64,000 nt of DNA from Hymenobacter citatus (GCF_014333615.1 NZ_JACSCY010000003.1:186001-250000), one strand, 5' to 3'. Shown: positions 43,792-53,818, counted from the first letter of the stretch. The notes: generated by a model from the sequence alone, not told the origin. Made by a program: numbers and translations.

Positions 43792-45045
43792 TTAGAAAGT
43801 GTAGTTCAGGCCCAGGCCCGGAATCACGATATTGGTTTTGTAAGTACCTGCTACCCGGTCGGTGGTGCCGTTGTTGACCAGATCGGCCTGGGTTTCGGTG
43901 CGCTTCTGAATGCGGATAAACTGCCCCGAGAGGTCCAGGCTGAACTTGCCGAACGCATAGGAAGCACCCACGGTACCGCTTACGCGGTCGTTGTCGGGGG
44001 TTTCGGGCGTCACGTAGCCGTCGGGCACGGGCGTCATGTCGTAGGAGCCGCCGGCGCGCACCGTCAGGCCACTGGTGAGCTTGTACTGGCCGCCCAGGCG
44101 GAACGTGAGAGCATCCTGGTAGTTGCGCTTGGAAACGCTGGTGGTTTGTCCGTTGATCTGCTGGTCGAAATCGAAACGCAGCTCGCGGTACTTGCTCCAC
44201 TGCACGAAGTTCACATCGAAGCCAATAGTCAGGTTTTCGTTGGGCATCACGCCAATACCTACCGAGGTGGTAGCGGGCAGCGGCAGGGTAGCGCCAAACT
44301 TGGTAGCCTGGAAACGGCTTCGGAATGATTCCGGAATGTTGGTGAACGTCACGTCGCCGTCGTTGTCCACCACGGCGTCGATTTTGGAGCGGTGGCTGAT
44401 GCCGATGCTCAGCTTATCCGAAGGCTTATAATAGATGCCCGCGTTGAAGCCCAGCTTGGTTTTGGCTTTGCCATCCAACTCAATGTGGCCGTAGGAGTCG
44501 GGTAGGGCAATGTCGCGCTGGAGGTTTACGGCACCGTAAGCCAGCACCACCAGGCCAGCACCTACGCTCAGCTCGTCGGTGATGGCGTAGCTGAAAGTAG
44601 GCTGCACAAACACAGATTTCAGGTCGATATCCGTGAGGGCAGTGCGGCCTTCCCAGCCATTGGCGTAGCCCAGCTTACTGCCAAAAGGCGTGTACACGGC
44701 AATGCCCGCCCGAAACTTGCCCTCGGCCGGCCCAAAGCCCGCGTACAAGCTGAACGGCGTGACAACGCTGTTGCGCAGCTCGCGCTGCATGTTGCTCCCC
44801 TCGGCCACAAAAGCGTTGCGGGCAAGCGTAACGTTGCCGCCCAGCTGCACGCCCCGCTCCCGCACCATGGCCAGCGCGCCAGGATTGTAGAACATAGCGG
44901 CCTGATCCAGCGACAGGCCTACCCCTACGCCGCCCATGCCGTTGTTTTTGATACCAGCCAACGTGACCTGGTAGCCACCGGCCACAGCACTGCCCGTACC
45001 GGCAAGCAGCGCACCACTCACGAGGAGTAAAGATTTAAGCTTCAT
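43792..45045 (-). CDS. FadL/TodX (OmpP1) outer-membrane transporter
   Basis: 417 residues from the ATG at 45045; a frame opening at 45267 would add 74 non-conserved residues before the signal peptide. The signal peptide covers about 1-22 (LLAGTGSAVAGG). The family pattern NNGMGGVGVGLSLDQAAMFYNPGAL (about 32-56) and later KPSDKLSIGISHRSKID are clear. The C-terminal residue pattern LGLNYTF ends in Phe as barrel proteins do. It lets long-chain fatty acids or other hydrophobic compounds cross the outer membrane. It is co-transcribed with the SGNH lipoprotein. Confidence 0.92.
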   Translation of the reverse strand: MKLKSLLLVSGALLAGTGSAVAGGYQVTLAGIKNNGMGGVGVGLSLDQAAMFYNPGALAMVRERGVQLGGNVTLARNAFVAEGSNMQRELRNSVVTPFSLYAGFGPAEGKFRAGIAVYTPFGSKLGYANGWEGRTALTDIDLKSVFVQPTFSYAITDELSVGAGLVVLAYGAVNLQRDIALPDSYGHIELDGKAKTKLGFNAGIYYKPSDKLSIGISHRSKIDAVVDNDGDVTFTNIPESFRSRFQATKFGATLPLPATTSVGIGVMPNENLTIGFDVNFVQWSKYRELRFDFDQQINGQTTSVSKRNYQDALTFRLGGQYKLTSGLTVRAGGSYDMTPVPDGYVTPETPDNDRVSGTVGASYAFGKFSLDLSGQFIRIQKRTETQADLVNNGTTDRVAGTYKTNIVIPGLGLNYTF

Positions 45046-45208
45046 ACAGTGATAAAAAGGTGAGATTTTGAAGAGAGCAGAATCGGAAATCAACGCAACT
45101 AAATGTAGAAAGAAAACCCGGATAAAGTATGCTTGCCGAGTAGTTTGCGTTTTCTCGAAATCGTTTTCGCTATTGGGCTGCAAAGCAACAAAAAGCCTAC
45201 CGTTCTTG

Positions 45209-46015
45209 CTATATGTTCCTGACCTTCCCGGTGTGCATATCCAAGACGTGGCCCTGCACCAGCACATGCACGTGCAGGCCGAGCATACTCACAGGCTCGC
45301 CCTGCGCTATCTGATTGAGAGTAGAGCCGTGCAGGTGCCGGCCATCCAGTACTATCACTTGCCCGTAGCCAAATACCTCGGCCTGCTGCCCATGTCGAAT
45401 TATGATACCCGTTTCCTCACCCAGCCCCAGACCCAGATATGAGGTGTGCGCGAGCACGGCATGGGCCAGGCGCCCAAACCGGCCACGCTCCACAAAATGC
45501 TGATCAATCAGCAGATGCGGCAACAGGCCCAGGCCCGGCAGCACCTCGATGCCGCCCTTGCGCAGGGCCCGCCACCCCTGCCCGCCTACCAGCATATGGG
45601 CGGGTAGGGCCGCCGCACCGGCACTGGTACCCGCCACCAGGAACGCGGCATCGGTCTGGAAGCGGTAGCGCAATACGCGTAGAAACTCGGTATCGGCCAG
45701 AAAATCGGTAATGCGCTCCTGGTCGCCGCCCGTGAAGAACACTAGCGCGGCCTGCTGCAGGCGACGCAGGGTAGCGGGGTGGTCGGCGGGGTGGTGCTCG
45801 TCGATGGCCAAGTGCTGCACGTGCTGGCAGCCTAGCTCGCGCAGGACCTGCTCGTAGGCCGCCGCCGTGGCAGCCACGTCGCGCGAGGCCGTGGTGATGA
45901 TTTCAACAGGTAGCTTCGGCGACGGAAGCAGGGTGCACAGCTGGGCCAGTAGAGCATCATCGTCGCCCCCACCAAAGGCTACAAGGGTTCCGAGCGGAAA
46001 GTCAGATGAAAGCAT
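45209..46015 (-). CDS. cphB: cyanophycinase
   Basis: A 268-residue protein, the usual length. The peptidase S51 fold shows LVAFGGGDDD near the start, VFFTGGDQERI at about 92-102, the nucleophile AGTSAGAAAL with Ser131, and LLIDQHFVERGRFGRL at about 167-182, the hallmark of cyanophycinases. It cuts the storage polymer cyanophycin to beta-Asp-Arg dipeptides. No cyanophycin synthetase or dipeptidase is nearby. It has no signal peptide, so it would act in the cytoplasm. It stands alone and divergent from mgtE. Confidence 0.88.
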   Translation of the reverse strand: MLSSDFPLGTLVAFGGGDDDALLAQLCTLLPSPKLPVEIITTASRDVAATAAAYEQVLRELGCQHVQHLAIDEHHPADHPATLRRLQQAALVFFTGGDQERITDFLADTEFLRVLRYRFQTDAAFLVAGTSAGAAALPAHMLVGGQGWRALRKGGIEVLPGLGLLPHLLIDQHFVERGRFGRLAHAVLAHTSYLGLGLGEETGIIIRHGQQAEVFGYGQVIVLDGRHLHGSTLNQIAQGEPVSMLGLHVHVLVQGHVLDMHTGKVRNI

Positions 46016-46033
46016 TCAGGGCAGGTAGAGAAA

Positions 46034-46141
46034 GCCCAAAAATAGTGGGCAACAACGTAAGGCAGGCGCTTAGCCAACCCGTGAAAACGGGACGAATCAA
46101 TTCGCAGCTGGCTGGCAAGCTCCCGGGAAGTACGCGAAGCG
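46034..46141. other. cluster of small hairpins between cyanophycinase and mgtE
   Basis: Four short stems in about 110 bases: GCCCA..TGGGC (46034-46050), CCCGT-GAAA-ACGGG with a GNRA loop (46078-46091), CGAA-TCAA-TTCG (46093-46104) and CGC-GAA-GCG (46133-46141). AGCC (near 46072) and GGCT (46110-46113) could close the middle pair. This may be a small structured RNA or a decayed repeat; no known riboswitch class was matched. Confidence 0.25.
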
Positions 46142-46219
46142 AACAGCCAAGGACGCACCATTTATAAAAAAATAGGCTTTAAGGGTGCCAAACGCCACAG
46201 TTAACCGGCCGTATTCTTC

Positions 46220-46227
46220 TACTTTTG
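46220..46227 (+). promoter_or_regulatory. candidate -7 box for mgtE
   Basis: TACTTTTG fits TAnnTTTG. It is 60 bases before the mgtE start. No clear -33 TTG at the right spacing. Confidence 0.45.
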
Positions 46228-46286
46228 CGCGTTCAATTGTACCAAACGTCGTTGCCTAGCGAAAAACGCCTCCCCTTAGTTATTGT

Positions 46287-47669
<1,383 letters not shown>

Positions 47670-47677
47670 GAAGGGGT

Positions 47678-47700
47678 AGGGGCGGCTTGCAGCCGCCCCT
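47678..47700. terminator. GC-rich hairpin after mgtE
   Basis: AGGGGCGGCT (47678-47687) and AGCCGCCCCT (47691-47700) form a 10-base stem with a 3-base loop, 8 bases after the stop codon. No strong T run follows. Confidence 0.6.
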
Positions 47701-47746
47701 CGTTGACAGAAAATGCGCCGCAAGGATTTTCCTACCTTGGTGTATT

Positions 47747-48481
47747 ATGCGTATCTTCTTGTTAATCTGCCTATTGCTACTAACTGCCTGCGACGCCACT
47801 AACCCACCCGCCGCGGACACGCAGAGAACCGGCTGGCACCCCATCCTCACCGAAAACCGCCGCTTCGTGTACGCAGCCCGCTGGTACGCACCGGGCACTA
47901 CCACGGCTACTCTAGACACGGTGGTGCTGACGGCGCTGGGGAAGCCGTGGGCTTCTGATTCTACTCAGACAGCATATGAGTGGTCATTTCGGTTTGAACT
48001 GGACACTACATTAACTACTGCACAAAGTGTAGTAGTAGGTGCTTTCGACAAACCCAACAAATTCTGGTTGCATCCACCGCGCCGCAGTCACTACAATATC
48101 ACGGAACTCAATCCTTTCCCTGATATTGAGCTTCCGGCCAAAATAGGTAGAACGTGGAAGGTGAAAAATTTTTATGCGCCGGATTATGCCTCTAATCCGG
48201 CATGGGCTACCTGGGAAGGTTCCTTGTATCTCCAGCAGCAATGGAAAATCACAGATTCCACCCTCCTCCCTACCCCACTTGGGAGCCTACCCTGCCACCG
48301 CGTGCAGGCAATAAGTACCTGCAAGCTGGGCACCACCGCGCTGGAATCGTACTTCAACCCGCTCTATGGGTTCGTGCGGATGCACTACCGCAACATCGAC
48401 CAGAGCCGGTTGGAGCTGGAGCTGGTATCGGTAACGTCGCGGCCCACGCTGGATAAGTCTATGTTTTCGCGCCACTTATGA
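47747..48481 (+). CDS. lipoprotein of unknown function
   Basis: 244 residues from the ATG at 47747; an in-frame start at 47507 would lie inside mgtE. The lipobox LLTAC puts Cys at 15. The rest is a beta-rich soluble domain (FVYAARWYAPGTTTATLDTVV; LPAKIGRTWKVKNFY; TPLGSLPCHRVQAIS) ending in a YFNPLYGFVRMHYRN stretch. I do not recognise the family. The N-terminal part is GC-rich, while the middle (about 48000-48200) is noticeably more AT-rich. A TACCTTGG box sits at 47733-47740, only 6 bases before the ATG. Confidence 0.7.
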   Translation: MRIFLLICLLLLTACDATNPPAADTQRTGWHPILTENRRFVYAARWYAPGTTTATLDTVVLTALGKPWASDSTQTAYEWSFRFELDTTLTTAQSVVVGAFDKPNKFWLHPPRRSHYNITELNPFPDIELPAKIGRTWKVKNFYAPDYASNPAWATWEGSLYLQQQWKITDSTLLPTPLGSLPCHRVQAISTCKLGTTALESYFNPLYGFVRMHYRNIDQSRLELELVSVTSRPTLDKSMFSRHL

Positions 48482-48807
48482 GGAGTTGCAGGTGCCCTGT
48501 TTGCTAGGCTGGCTTATACATTTGCTACAGCACGTGTAGAGACGCATACTTGCGTCTCGTCTGCCGCGCCATGTGCACGAAATTGTTCAACGACAAGACG
48601 CAAGTATGCGTCTCTACGCGTGCATCTGCAGCGCAAAATAGCTTCTTAGTCGCAGGAGGTAAGCGCGTTTCGCTTACCTTTCTTGTACGCTACCAAAGCA
48701 CACAAATCCCTATTTATCAATCCTTTGCTGAATATAAAAAATTTTCTTTTGTTGCAGGCAACCATTTCAGGATAGCGGCCGAGTAGGCGAGTATAAACCT
48801 GGTAACC
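48482..48807. other. gap with a palindromic repeat, no gene
   Basis: 326 bases between the lipoprotein and the sigma factor. The palindrome at 48531-48622 fills the first third; a 78-codon frame over it has no protein character. From about 48650 the sequence becomes AT-rich (TATAAAAAATTTTCTTTTGTT), which may hold the promoter of the sigma-factor gene. Confidence 0.6.
48531..48622. repeat. GTAGAGACGCATACTTGCGTCTC palindrome
   Basis: The arms 48531-48561 and 48592-48622 are inverted copies over 31 bases with two mismatches. Within each arm AGACGCA and TGCGTCT form a second, smaller palindrome, so each arm can also fold on itself. Confidence 0.85.
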
Positions 48808-49410
48808 GTGGCGCAGCTCGACCCCGAACCTCAGATGCTTTTGGCTCTCCTGGCTGGCTGCCGCCGTGCCGATCGGGAGTGCCAGCACCAGCTGTACCTG
48901 CGGTACTACAGCTACGGCATGAGCATTGCGCTGCGCTACACCCGCACCCGCGATGAGGCCATGGAAGCCGTGAACGATGGCTTCATGAAGGTTTTCCAAG
49001 ATATCGGCCGCTTCGACCCGGCCTTGCACGAGCTGACGGGCTCGTTTCGGGGCTGGCTGCGCAAGGTGATGGTGCACACGGCCATCGACCACTACCGGCG
49101 CACGGCAAAGCACGCGCACACCCAGGAGCTGGATACGGTAGCCTATACCCTACCCGACGACGGCAACAACGCCCTCGACCAGCTCTCCTACCAGGATCTG
49201 CTGGCGCTTATTCGTCAACTCTCACCGGCTTACCGCACGGTGTTCAACCTCTACGTCATCGACGGTTTTTCGCACGAAGAAATTGCTGGTCAGCTGGGCA
49301 TCTCGGTGGGGGCTTCCAAGTCTAATCTATCGAAAGCGCGGGCACATCTAAAGCATTTTTTACAACCTAGTATTTCCCATGTCTACACCGGACGATCTAT
49401 CGGACAATGA
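48808..49410 (+). CDS. ECF-type RNA polymerase sigma factor
   Basis: A 200-residue protein with a GTG start at 48808 (the next in-frame ATG is 48835). Region 2 covers about 15-85: QLYLRYYSYGMSIALRYTRTRDEAMEAVNDGFMKVF, then FRGWLRKVMVHTAIDHYRR. Region 4 covers about 130-185, with HTH SHEEIAGQLGISVGASKSNLSKAR. The end overlaps the next gene by 32 bases, so the two are tightly coupled, as expected for a sigma factor and its membrane regulator. Confidence 0.92.
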   Translation: MAQLDPEPQMLLALLAGCRRADRECQHQLYLRYYSYGMSIALRYTRTRDEAMEAVNDGFMKVFQDIGRFDPALHELTGSFRGWLRKVMVHTAIDHYRRTAKHAHTQELDTVAYTLPDDGNNALDQLSYQDLLALIRQLSPAYRTVFNLYVIDGFSHEEIAGQLGISVGASKSNLSKARAHLKHFLQPSISHVYTGRSIGQ

Positions 49411-50818
49411 ACTCGACGCGCTTTTCCAGCGCAGCGCGGCGTCCTATCCGGAGCTAGACGGACAGGAGGGCTGGCAACGTATGACTACGCGCCTCGACAC
49501 GGAGATGCAAGTGCAACGCGAGCGAGCCAGCGTCGTGCGCCTGTTTGGTGCCGAAACGCTTTCATTGCTGATTTTGCTGCTAGGCAGCTTTTATATAGTA
49601 GACGCTTTTTGGGGTAGCGACGACCGGTGCGCTACTGCCACCCCAACGGCTACCAGCATCGATACTTCCCAACGCAGACCCGCTAGTACTTCCCGCCTTT
49701 CCGGCGTTACGCGCCCTACCTCCTCCGCCAGTGCGGCGGCTTCGGCCACTGCCAGTTCGCTTGTGGCGCCCGTTGCGTCCTCTTTGCCAACTCCCGCTGC
49801 CCCTACCCTGGCCGAGTCGCCTAATCCGATACCAGCAGGGCAACCAGGCAGTGCAGAAGGCGCTGCTGCTCTGCCTCGCCAGCAGCGAGTTCCATCGCGT
49901 GTAGCGAACCGCAAGGAATACAAACGTACTGCTTCGGCCGCGCGGCTTCGCAACGTGCATTCGCAGCCGGTTGCCGCTGCTTCTGTTGCTCACGCGCCAG
50001 ATGCAACCAGTCGGCCTGGGGCCAGTGCGTCAGTGGCCGAAGCGCCTACCCCTTCTTCGGTTGCCGCAGCCACAGCGCCAAGTTCTATGCCTGCGCCTAC
50101 CGCACCAGGGTCCGACTCGCTGGTAGTGCAGGCGGTGCCACTGGCTGTTGCAGCGGCCGACTCGGTAGCTCCCCCAACGCGGCCCGAAAAGCTGGGCAAG
50201 CCAGCCTACCGCTTTGGTGTGGGCCTGGTGTATGCGCCCGAGGTAAGCACCGTGCGGTTTGCCCAAGCCACGCGGCCGGGCAGCAATGTGGGCGTGTTGC
50301 TGGAGTACCGCGCCACGGCCCGCTGGCGCATCACCACGGGCCTGATTCGCTCGGTGAAGCTGTACGAAGCACGCGGCTCGGACTACCACGCCCCCGCCGG
50401 CTTCTGGACCACCCGCTACGATATTGACGAGGTGTATGCCAACTGCCGCATCCTCGACATTCCGGTGAATATGCGCTTCGATGCCCTGGTGCGCCCGCGC
50501 TACGCGGTGTTTACCAGCGCAGGCCTTTCTACCCTATTCATGCGGCGCGAAACCTACGATTACGACTACTACCTACAGGGCCAAAGCGTCAGCCGCGAAT
50601 GGACGCTGAAGAACGGCTCCAACCACCCGTTTAGCGTGCTCAACCTGTCGGCGGGGTATGAGCGCACCCTCGGCGGCCGGTGGTCGGGCCAGGCCGAGCC
50701 GTTTGTGAAGCTGCCGCTGGGTGGCGTGGGCTTCGGCAAAGTGAAGCTCAGCAGCGCCGGCGTTTTCTTCTCGCTCAAATACCAGTTGCTTCCCACAGCC
50801 ACGCAGCCCGTGCGCTAA
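49379..50818 (+). CDS. membrane protein: cytoplasmic regulator-like head, one helix, C-terminal beta-barrel
   Basis: A 479-residue protein. The N-terminal 55 residues are acidic and cytoplasmic-looking (DDLSDNELDALFQRSAAS), as in anti-sigma factors or FecR-like heads. A membrane helix follows at about 58-77. Residues 80-260 are low-complexity Ala/Pro/Ser/Thr. Residues 270-479 look like a PorT/OmpW-type outer-membrane barrel (YRFGVGLVYAPEVSTVRF; RFDALVRPRYAVFTSAGLS; VFFSLKYQL). A polypeptide with both an inner-membrane helix and an outer-membrane barrel would span the whole envelope. It overlaps the ECF sigma gene, so it probably controls that factor. Confidence 0.75.
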   Translation: MSTPDDLSDNELDALFQRSAASYPELDGQEGWQRMTTRLDTEMQVQRERASVVRLFGAETLSLLILLLGSFYIVDAFWGSDDRCATATPTATSIDTSQRRPASTSRLSGVTRPTSSASAAASATASSLVAPVASSLPTPAAPTLAESPNPIPAGQPGSAEGAAALPRQQRVPSRVANRKEYKRTASAARLRNVHSQPVAAASVAHAPDATSRPGASASVAEAPTPSSVAAATAPSSMPAPTAPGSDSLVVQAVPLAVAAADSVAPPTRPEKLGKPAYRFGVGLVYAPEVSTVRFAQATRPGSNVGVLLEYRATARWRITTGLIRSVKLYEARGSDYHAPAGFWTTRYDIDEVYANCRILDIPVNMRFDALVRPRYAVFTSAGLSTLFMRRETYDYDYYLQGQSVSREWTLKNGSNHPFSVLNLSAGYERTLGGRWSGQAEPFVKLPLGGVGFGKVKLSSAGVFFSLKYQLLPTATQPVR

Positions 50819-50959
50819 GGTTTCTTCCCCTGCTTTTCGGCCTACCCAAGGCTCCTGCTCCGGTGCGCGCATTGCCCCCGGCCGAGCCGCTGCGTGCCTG
50901 CATTTTCACACTCACACCCTCTATCTAATTCTTCATCAACCACTTAACCAATCATCACC

Positions 50960-51820
50960 ATGAAAAACGTAGCCGTATTTTCTTCCGTACGCCGCCTGCT
51001 GGGGGTAGTGCACCTCCTGCTACTCGGTGGCCTGCTCATAGGCGCCGTGAGCTGCGGCAAAGACGACAACAACACGCCCCCCGACCTGGATGCCCAAGCC
51101 ACGGTGAAGCTGACTACCACCCCTACCATGGGTAGCTTTCTGGTTGATAAGCAGGGCAACACGCTCTACTACTTCACCCGCGACGTGGACGGCGCCAACG
51201 TGTGCACCGGCGGCTGCGCGGCGGTGTGGCCCATCTTCTACGAGCCCGATCTGAAGGTAGGCAATGGCCTGAACGCGGCCGATTTTACCACCAAGAACAC
51301 GGCTGGCGGCCAACCGCAGACCTACTATAAGGGGTGGCCCTTGTACTACTACGCGCCGGCCGTAAACGGGCAAAACGTGCGCGAGCAGCCCGGCGCCACT
51401 ACCGGCGAGGGGGTAGGCAATGTGTGGTTTGTGGTGAAGCCCGACTACTCCCTGATGCTGGCGACCAAAGCCGTGACCAACAAAGCCACGGGCCAAACAG
51501 CCAACGCCAACTTCCTGATTGATGCGCAGGGACGCACGCTCTACCTATTCGGGAAAGATACGCGCCTGCCCGGCTCCCTCGCGACCAACTGCCAGGATGG
51601 TTGCCTGTCGGCGTGGCCAGCGTTTTACACTGCACCCACTAGCCTACCTTCCAGCTTGAAAGCCAGCGACTTTGGCGTACTGAACCGCAGCAATGGGCAG
51701 CAGCTGCTCTACAAGGGCAAGCCCCTCTACCTCTACAGCGGCGACAACAGCACCCGCGGCCACGCCGACGGCCACGGTCTGCGCAACGGCGACGACACCT
51801 GGACCGTGGCAAATCCCTAG
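50960..51820 (+). CDS. lipoprotein with two COG4315-type repeats
   Basis: A 286-residue protein. The lipobox GAVSC puts Cys at 32. Two copies of the Lipoprotein_15 (PF03640) type domain follow, at about 47-160 and 170-285: GSFLVDKQGNTLYYFTRD with CTGGCAAVWP, then NFLIDAQGRTLYLFGKD with CQDGCLSAWP. Each copy has the paired Cys before W-P and a late QTYYKGWPLYYY or QLLYKGKPLYLY. The function is unknown. It begins a cluster with a heme lipoprotein, YceI and DUF5777, all in one direction. Confidence 0.85.
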   Translation: MKNVAVFSSVRRLLGVVHLLLLGGLLIGAVSCGKDDNNTPPDLDAQATVKLTTTPTMGSFLVDKQGNTLYYFTRDVDGANVCTGGCAAVWPIFYEPDLKVGNGLNAADFTTKNTAGGQPQTYYKGWPLYYYAPAVNGQNVREQPGATTGEGVGNVWFVVKPDYSLMLATKAVTNKATGQTANANFLIDAQGRTLYLFGKDTRLPGSLATNCQDGCLSAWPAFYTAPTSLPSSLKASDFGVLNRSNGQQLLYKGKPLYLYSGDNSTRGHADGHGLRNGDDTWTVANP

Positions 51821-51847
51821 GCAGCACCTACCCTACTTCTCTGCTGT

Positions 51848-52216
51848 ATGCTACGCCCTCTACCCTGCCTTCTGAGCAGCTTGCTATTGCTGGCCGGCTG
51901 CGTGTACGACCACGCCGATGAGCCGGTGGCGCCTACCCCTACCGCCTGCGACACCGCTACCGCTACCTACGCGCTGTTTGTGTCGCCGCTGCTGGACCAG
52001 CGGTGCCGCTCCTGCCACAACGCGCAGTTTCCGCAGGGCGGCGCCAACCTCGCTGACCTGGCTCAGGTGCAGCGCTATGCCCGCAACGGCACCCTGCTGG
52101 GCGTGGTCAGCCACGCGGCGGGCTACCCGGCCATGCCCAAAAACGGCCCCAAGCTGTCGGATTGCGAAATCACCCGCCTGAAGAAGTGGATCGACGACGG
52201 CGCCCTCAATAATTAA
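51848..52216 (+). CDS. small cytochrome c-like lipoprotein
   Basis: A 122-residue protein. The lipobox LLAGC puts Cys at 18. One heme-binding CRSCH is at 53-57 and a likely axial Met at 96 (PAMPKNGPKL). The C-terminal helix (CEITRLKKWIDDGAL) is the usual last helix of c-type cytochromes. It is predicted to be an electron carrier at the periplasmic face or cell surface. It sits 27 bases after the repeat lipoprotein and 25 before the YceI gene. Confidence 0.88.
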   Translation: MLRPLPCLLSSLLLLAGCVYDHADEPVAPTPTACDTATATYALFVSPLLDQRCRSCHNAQFPQGGANLADLAQVQRYARNGTLLGVVSHAAGYPAMPKNGPKLSDCEITRLKKWIDDGALNN

Positions 52217-52241
52217 CGCTCATCCCTACTGCTCGTCTGCT

Positions 52242-52787
52242 ATGAACGTGTTACTGATGCTCCTGGTGGTGCTGCCGGCCTGGCTGGCGGTGCCCCTGAA
52301 ATACACCACGCGTACTGCTTCTATTTCTTTTTTCTCTAGTACGCCCCTCGAAGACATCGACGCGCATAACCGCCAAGTGGGCGCCGCCTTTGATGCGGCT
52401 ACCGGGCAGGTGGCTTTCACGGCTGCCATGAGGGATTTTCAGTTCAAGCGCAGCCTGATGCAGGAGCACTTCAACGAAAACTACATGGAATCGGAACGCT
52501 ACCCGAAGGCCACGTTTGCGGGCCGCGTGCTGAGCTATACGCCGGAGCTGCTACAACAGGCTGGCCCGCAAACCGTGCAGGTAGAGGGCGACCTGACCCT
52601 GCACGGCGTAACGCGCCGTGTGCGGGTGCCCGGTACGCTGGAGCTACGCGGGACGCAGCTACTGATGCAGTCGAAATTTACCGTAGCCCCTGCCGATTTC
52701 AAGATTGAAATACCAGCGCTGGTGCGCGCCCACCTTGCCAAAACAATGGAGGTGACGGTAGAAGCCGCCTGCGGACCTGCCACCTAA
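52242..52787 (+). CDS. YceI family periplasmic lipocalin-like protein
   Basis: A 181-residue protein. A signal peptide (about 1-17) is followed by the YceI fold: ISFFSSTPLEDIDAHNRQVGAAFD, FKRSLMQEHFNENYMESERYPKATF, and a late VEGDLTLHGVTRRVRVPGTL. These proteins bind polyisoprenoid or similar hydrophobic ligands in a beta-barrel pocket. The neighbours (heme lipoprotein, DUF5777) form a set often seen together in Bacteroidota. Confidence 0.93.
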   Translation: MNVLLMLLVVLPAWLAVPLKYTTRTASISFFSSTPLEDIDAHNRQVGAAFDAATGQVAFTAAMRDFQFKRSLMQEHFNENYMESERYPKATFAGRVLSYTPELLQQAGPQTVQVEGDLTLHGVTRRVRVPGTLELRGTQLLMQSKFTVAPADFKIEIPALVRAHLAKTMEVTVEAACGPAT

Positions 52788-52800
52788 CCATTGCTTCAAC

Positions 52801-52887
52801 GGCTTGTCCTACTGAGCGCTACTGGCGCCTCTCGTCCGTGATTTTTCCGAGGCAGCAACGTGGCAGCGGCGCTCGGCAGGACAAGCC
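52801..52887. repeat. GGCTTGTCCT inverted repeat
   Basis: The arms 52801-52819 and 52869-52887 (GGCTTGTCCTACTGAGCGC) match over 19 bases with two mismatches. It lies between the YceI and DUF5777 genes; a frame that starts inside it at 52838 was not used as the gene start. Confidence 0.7.
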
Positions 52888-52924
52888 AACTGGAGTATTT
52901 CTTACGCCTACTTCCTACTTGGTT

Positions 52925-53818
52925 ATGATCAGACCTTTTCTCTTCTTCCGATACCTTGTGCTGCTCCTTTTGCTGACTGGCGCCACTCGCGCCTACTGCC
53001 AGAACGATTTGCTCAGCTCCCTGGAAAGGCAAACCGCCGACAGCCTACGCCCTACCTATACCACGGCCACCTTCAAGGGCACGCGCGTCATCAATGGGCA
53101 GTCGGTGGAGACGCCGGGGGCGCATACGCTGCTGTTCCTGATTTCACACCGATTTGGGCAGCTCAACAGCGGCGCCTACAACTTTTTCGGTCTTGACCAA
53201 GCCACCATTCGGCTGGGGCTGGAGTACGGCCTCACCGACCGGCTGGCCGTGGGGGTAGGGCGCAGCTCGCTGGAAAAAACCTTCGATGGCTTTCTGAAAT
53301 ACAAGCTGCTGCGGCAGGGCAGCGGCCCACGAGCTATGCCCCTCTCGGCTACCTTGCTGGCTACCTCGGCCCTGTCTACCCTGAAATTTGGCGACGAGCG
53401 CACCGGCGTGCGTCGCCTCACCTACACCTACCAGGTACTGCTGGCCCGCAAGATCAGTCCGGCCCTATCGGTGCAGCTCATGCCCACGCTCATCCACCGC
53501 AACTTTGTGGCTACCAGCAACGCCCAAAACGACGTGTATGCCGTGGGCGTGGCGGCCCGGCAGAAGCTCACCAAGCGTTTTGCCCTCACAGGCGAGTACT
53601 ACTACCTGCTGCCCGGCACCACCGCCGACCAGTTTCGTAACTCCCTGGCGCTGGGCTTCGATATTGAAACCGGCGGGCACGTGTTTCAGCTGCACGTGAC
53701 CAACTCGCAGGGTATGATTGAGAAATTCTTCGTTCCCCAAACCACCGGCCGCTGGTGGCAGGGCGACCTGTACTTCGGTTTCAACGTGTCGCGGGCATTT
53801 ACACTAGGCGGGCGGTAA
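52925..53818 (+). CDS. DUF5777-type beta-barrel outer-membrane protein
   Basis: 297 residues from the ATG at 52925, which begins a signal peptide (MIRPFLFFRYLVLLLLLTGA, cut near YCQ). The remaining sequence alternates short beta strands (RFGQLNSGAYNFFGLD; IRLGLEYGLTDRLAVGVGRS; YTYQVLLARKISPAL) and ends in a barrel-type strand, with a late GHVFQLHVTNSQGMIEKFF that is typical of the family. The function is unknown. It ends the four-gene cluster 50960-53818. Confidence 0.85.
   Translation: MIRPFLFFRYLVLLLLLTGATRAYCQNDLLSSLERQTADSLRPTYTTATFKGTRVINGQSVETPGAHTLLFLISHRFGQLNSGAYNFFGLDQATIRLGLEYGLTDRLAVGVGRSSLEKTFDGFLKYKLLRQGSGPRAMPLSATLLATSALSTLKFGDERTGVRRLTYTYQVLLARKISPALSVQLMPTLIHRNFVATSNAQNDVYAVGVAARQKLTKRFALTGEYYYLLPGTTADQFRNSLALGFDIETGGHVFQLHVTNSQGMIEKFFVPQTTGRWWQGDLYFGFNVSRAFTLGGR

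Noticed and set aside
46034..46286. magnesium (M-box) riboswitch before mgtE
   Set aside because: The conserved M-box core could not be found, and the likely promoter at 46220 lies downstream of the hairpins.
48550..48786. 78-codon plus-strand frame before the sigma factor
   Set aside because: It runs through the palindromic repeat 48531-48622 and the AT-rich promoter region; no protein-like pattern.
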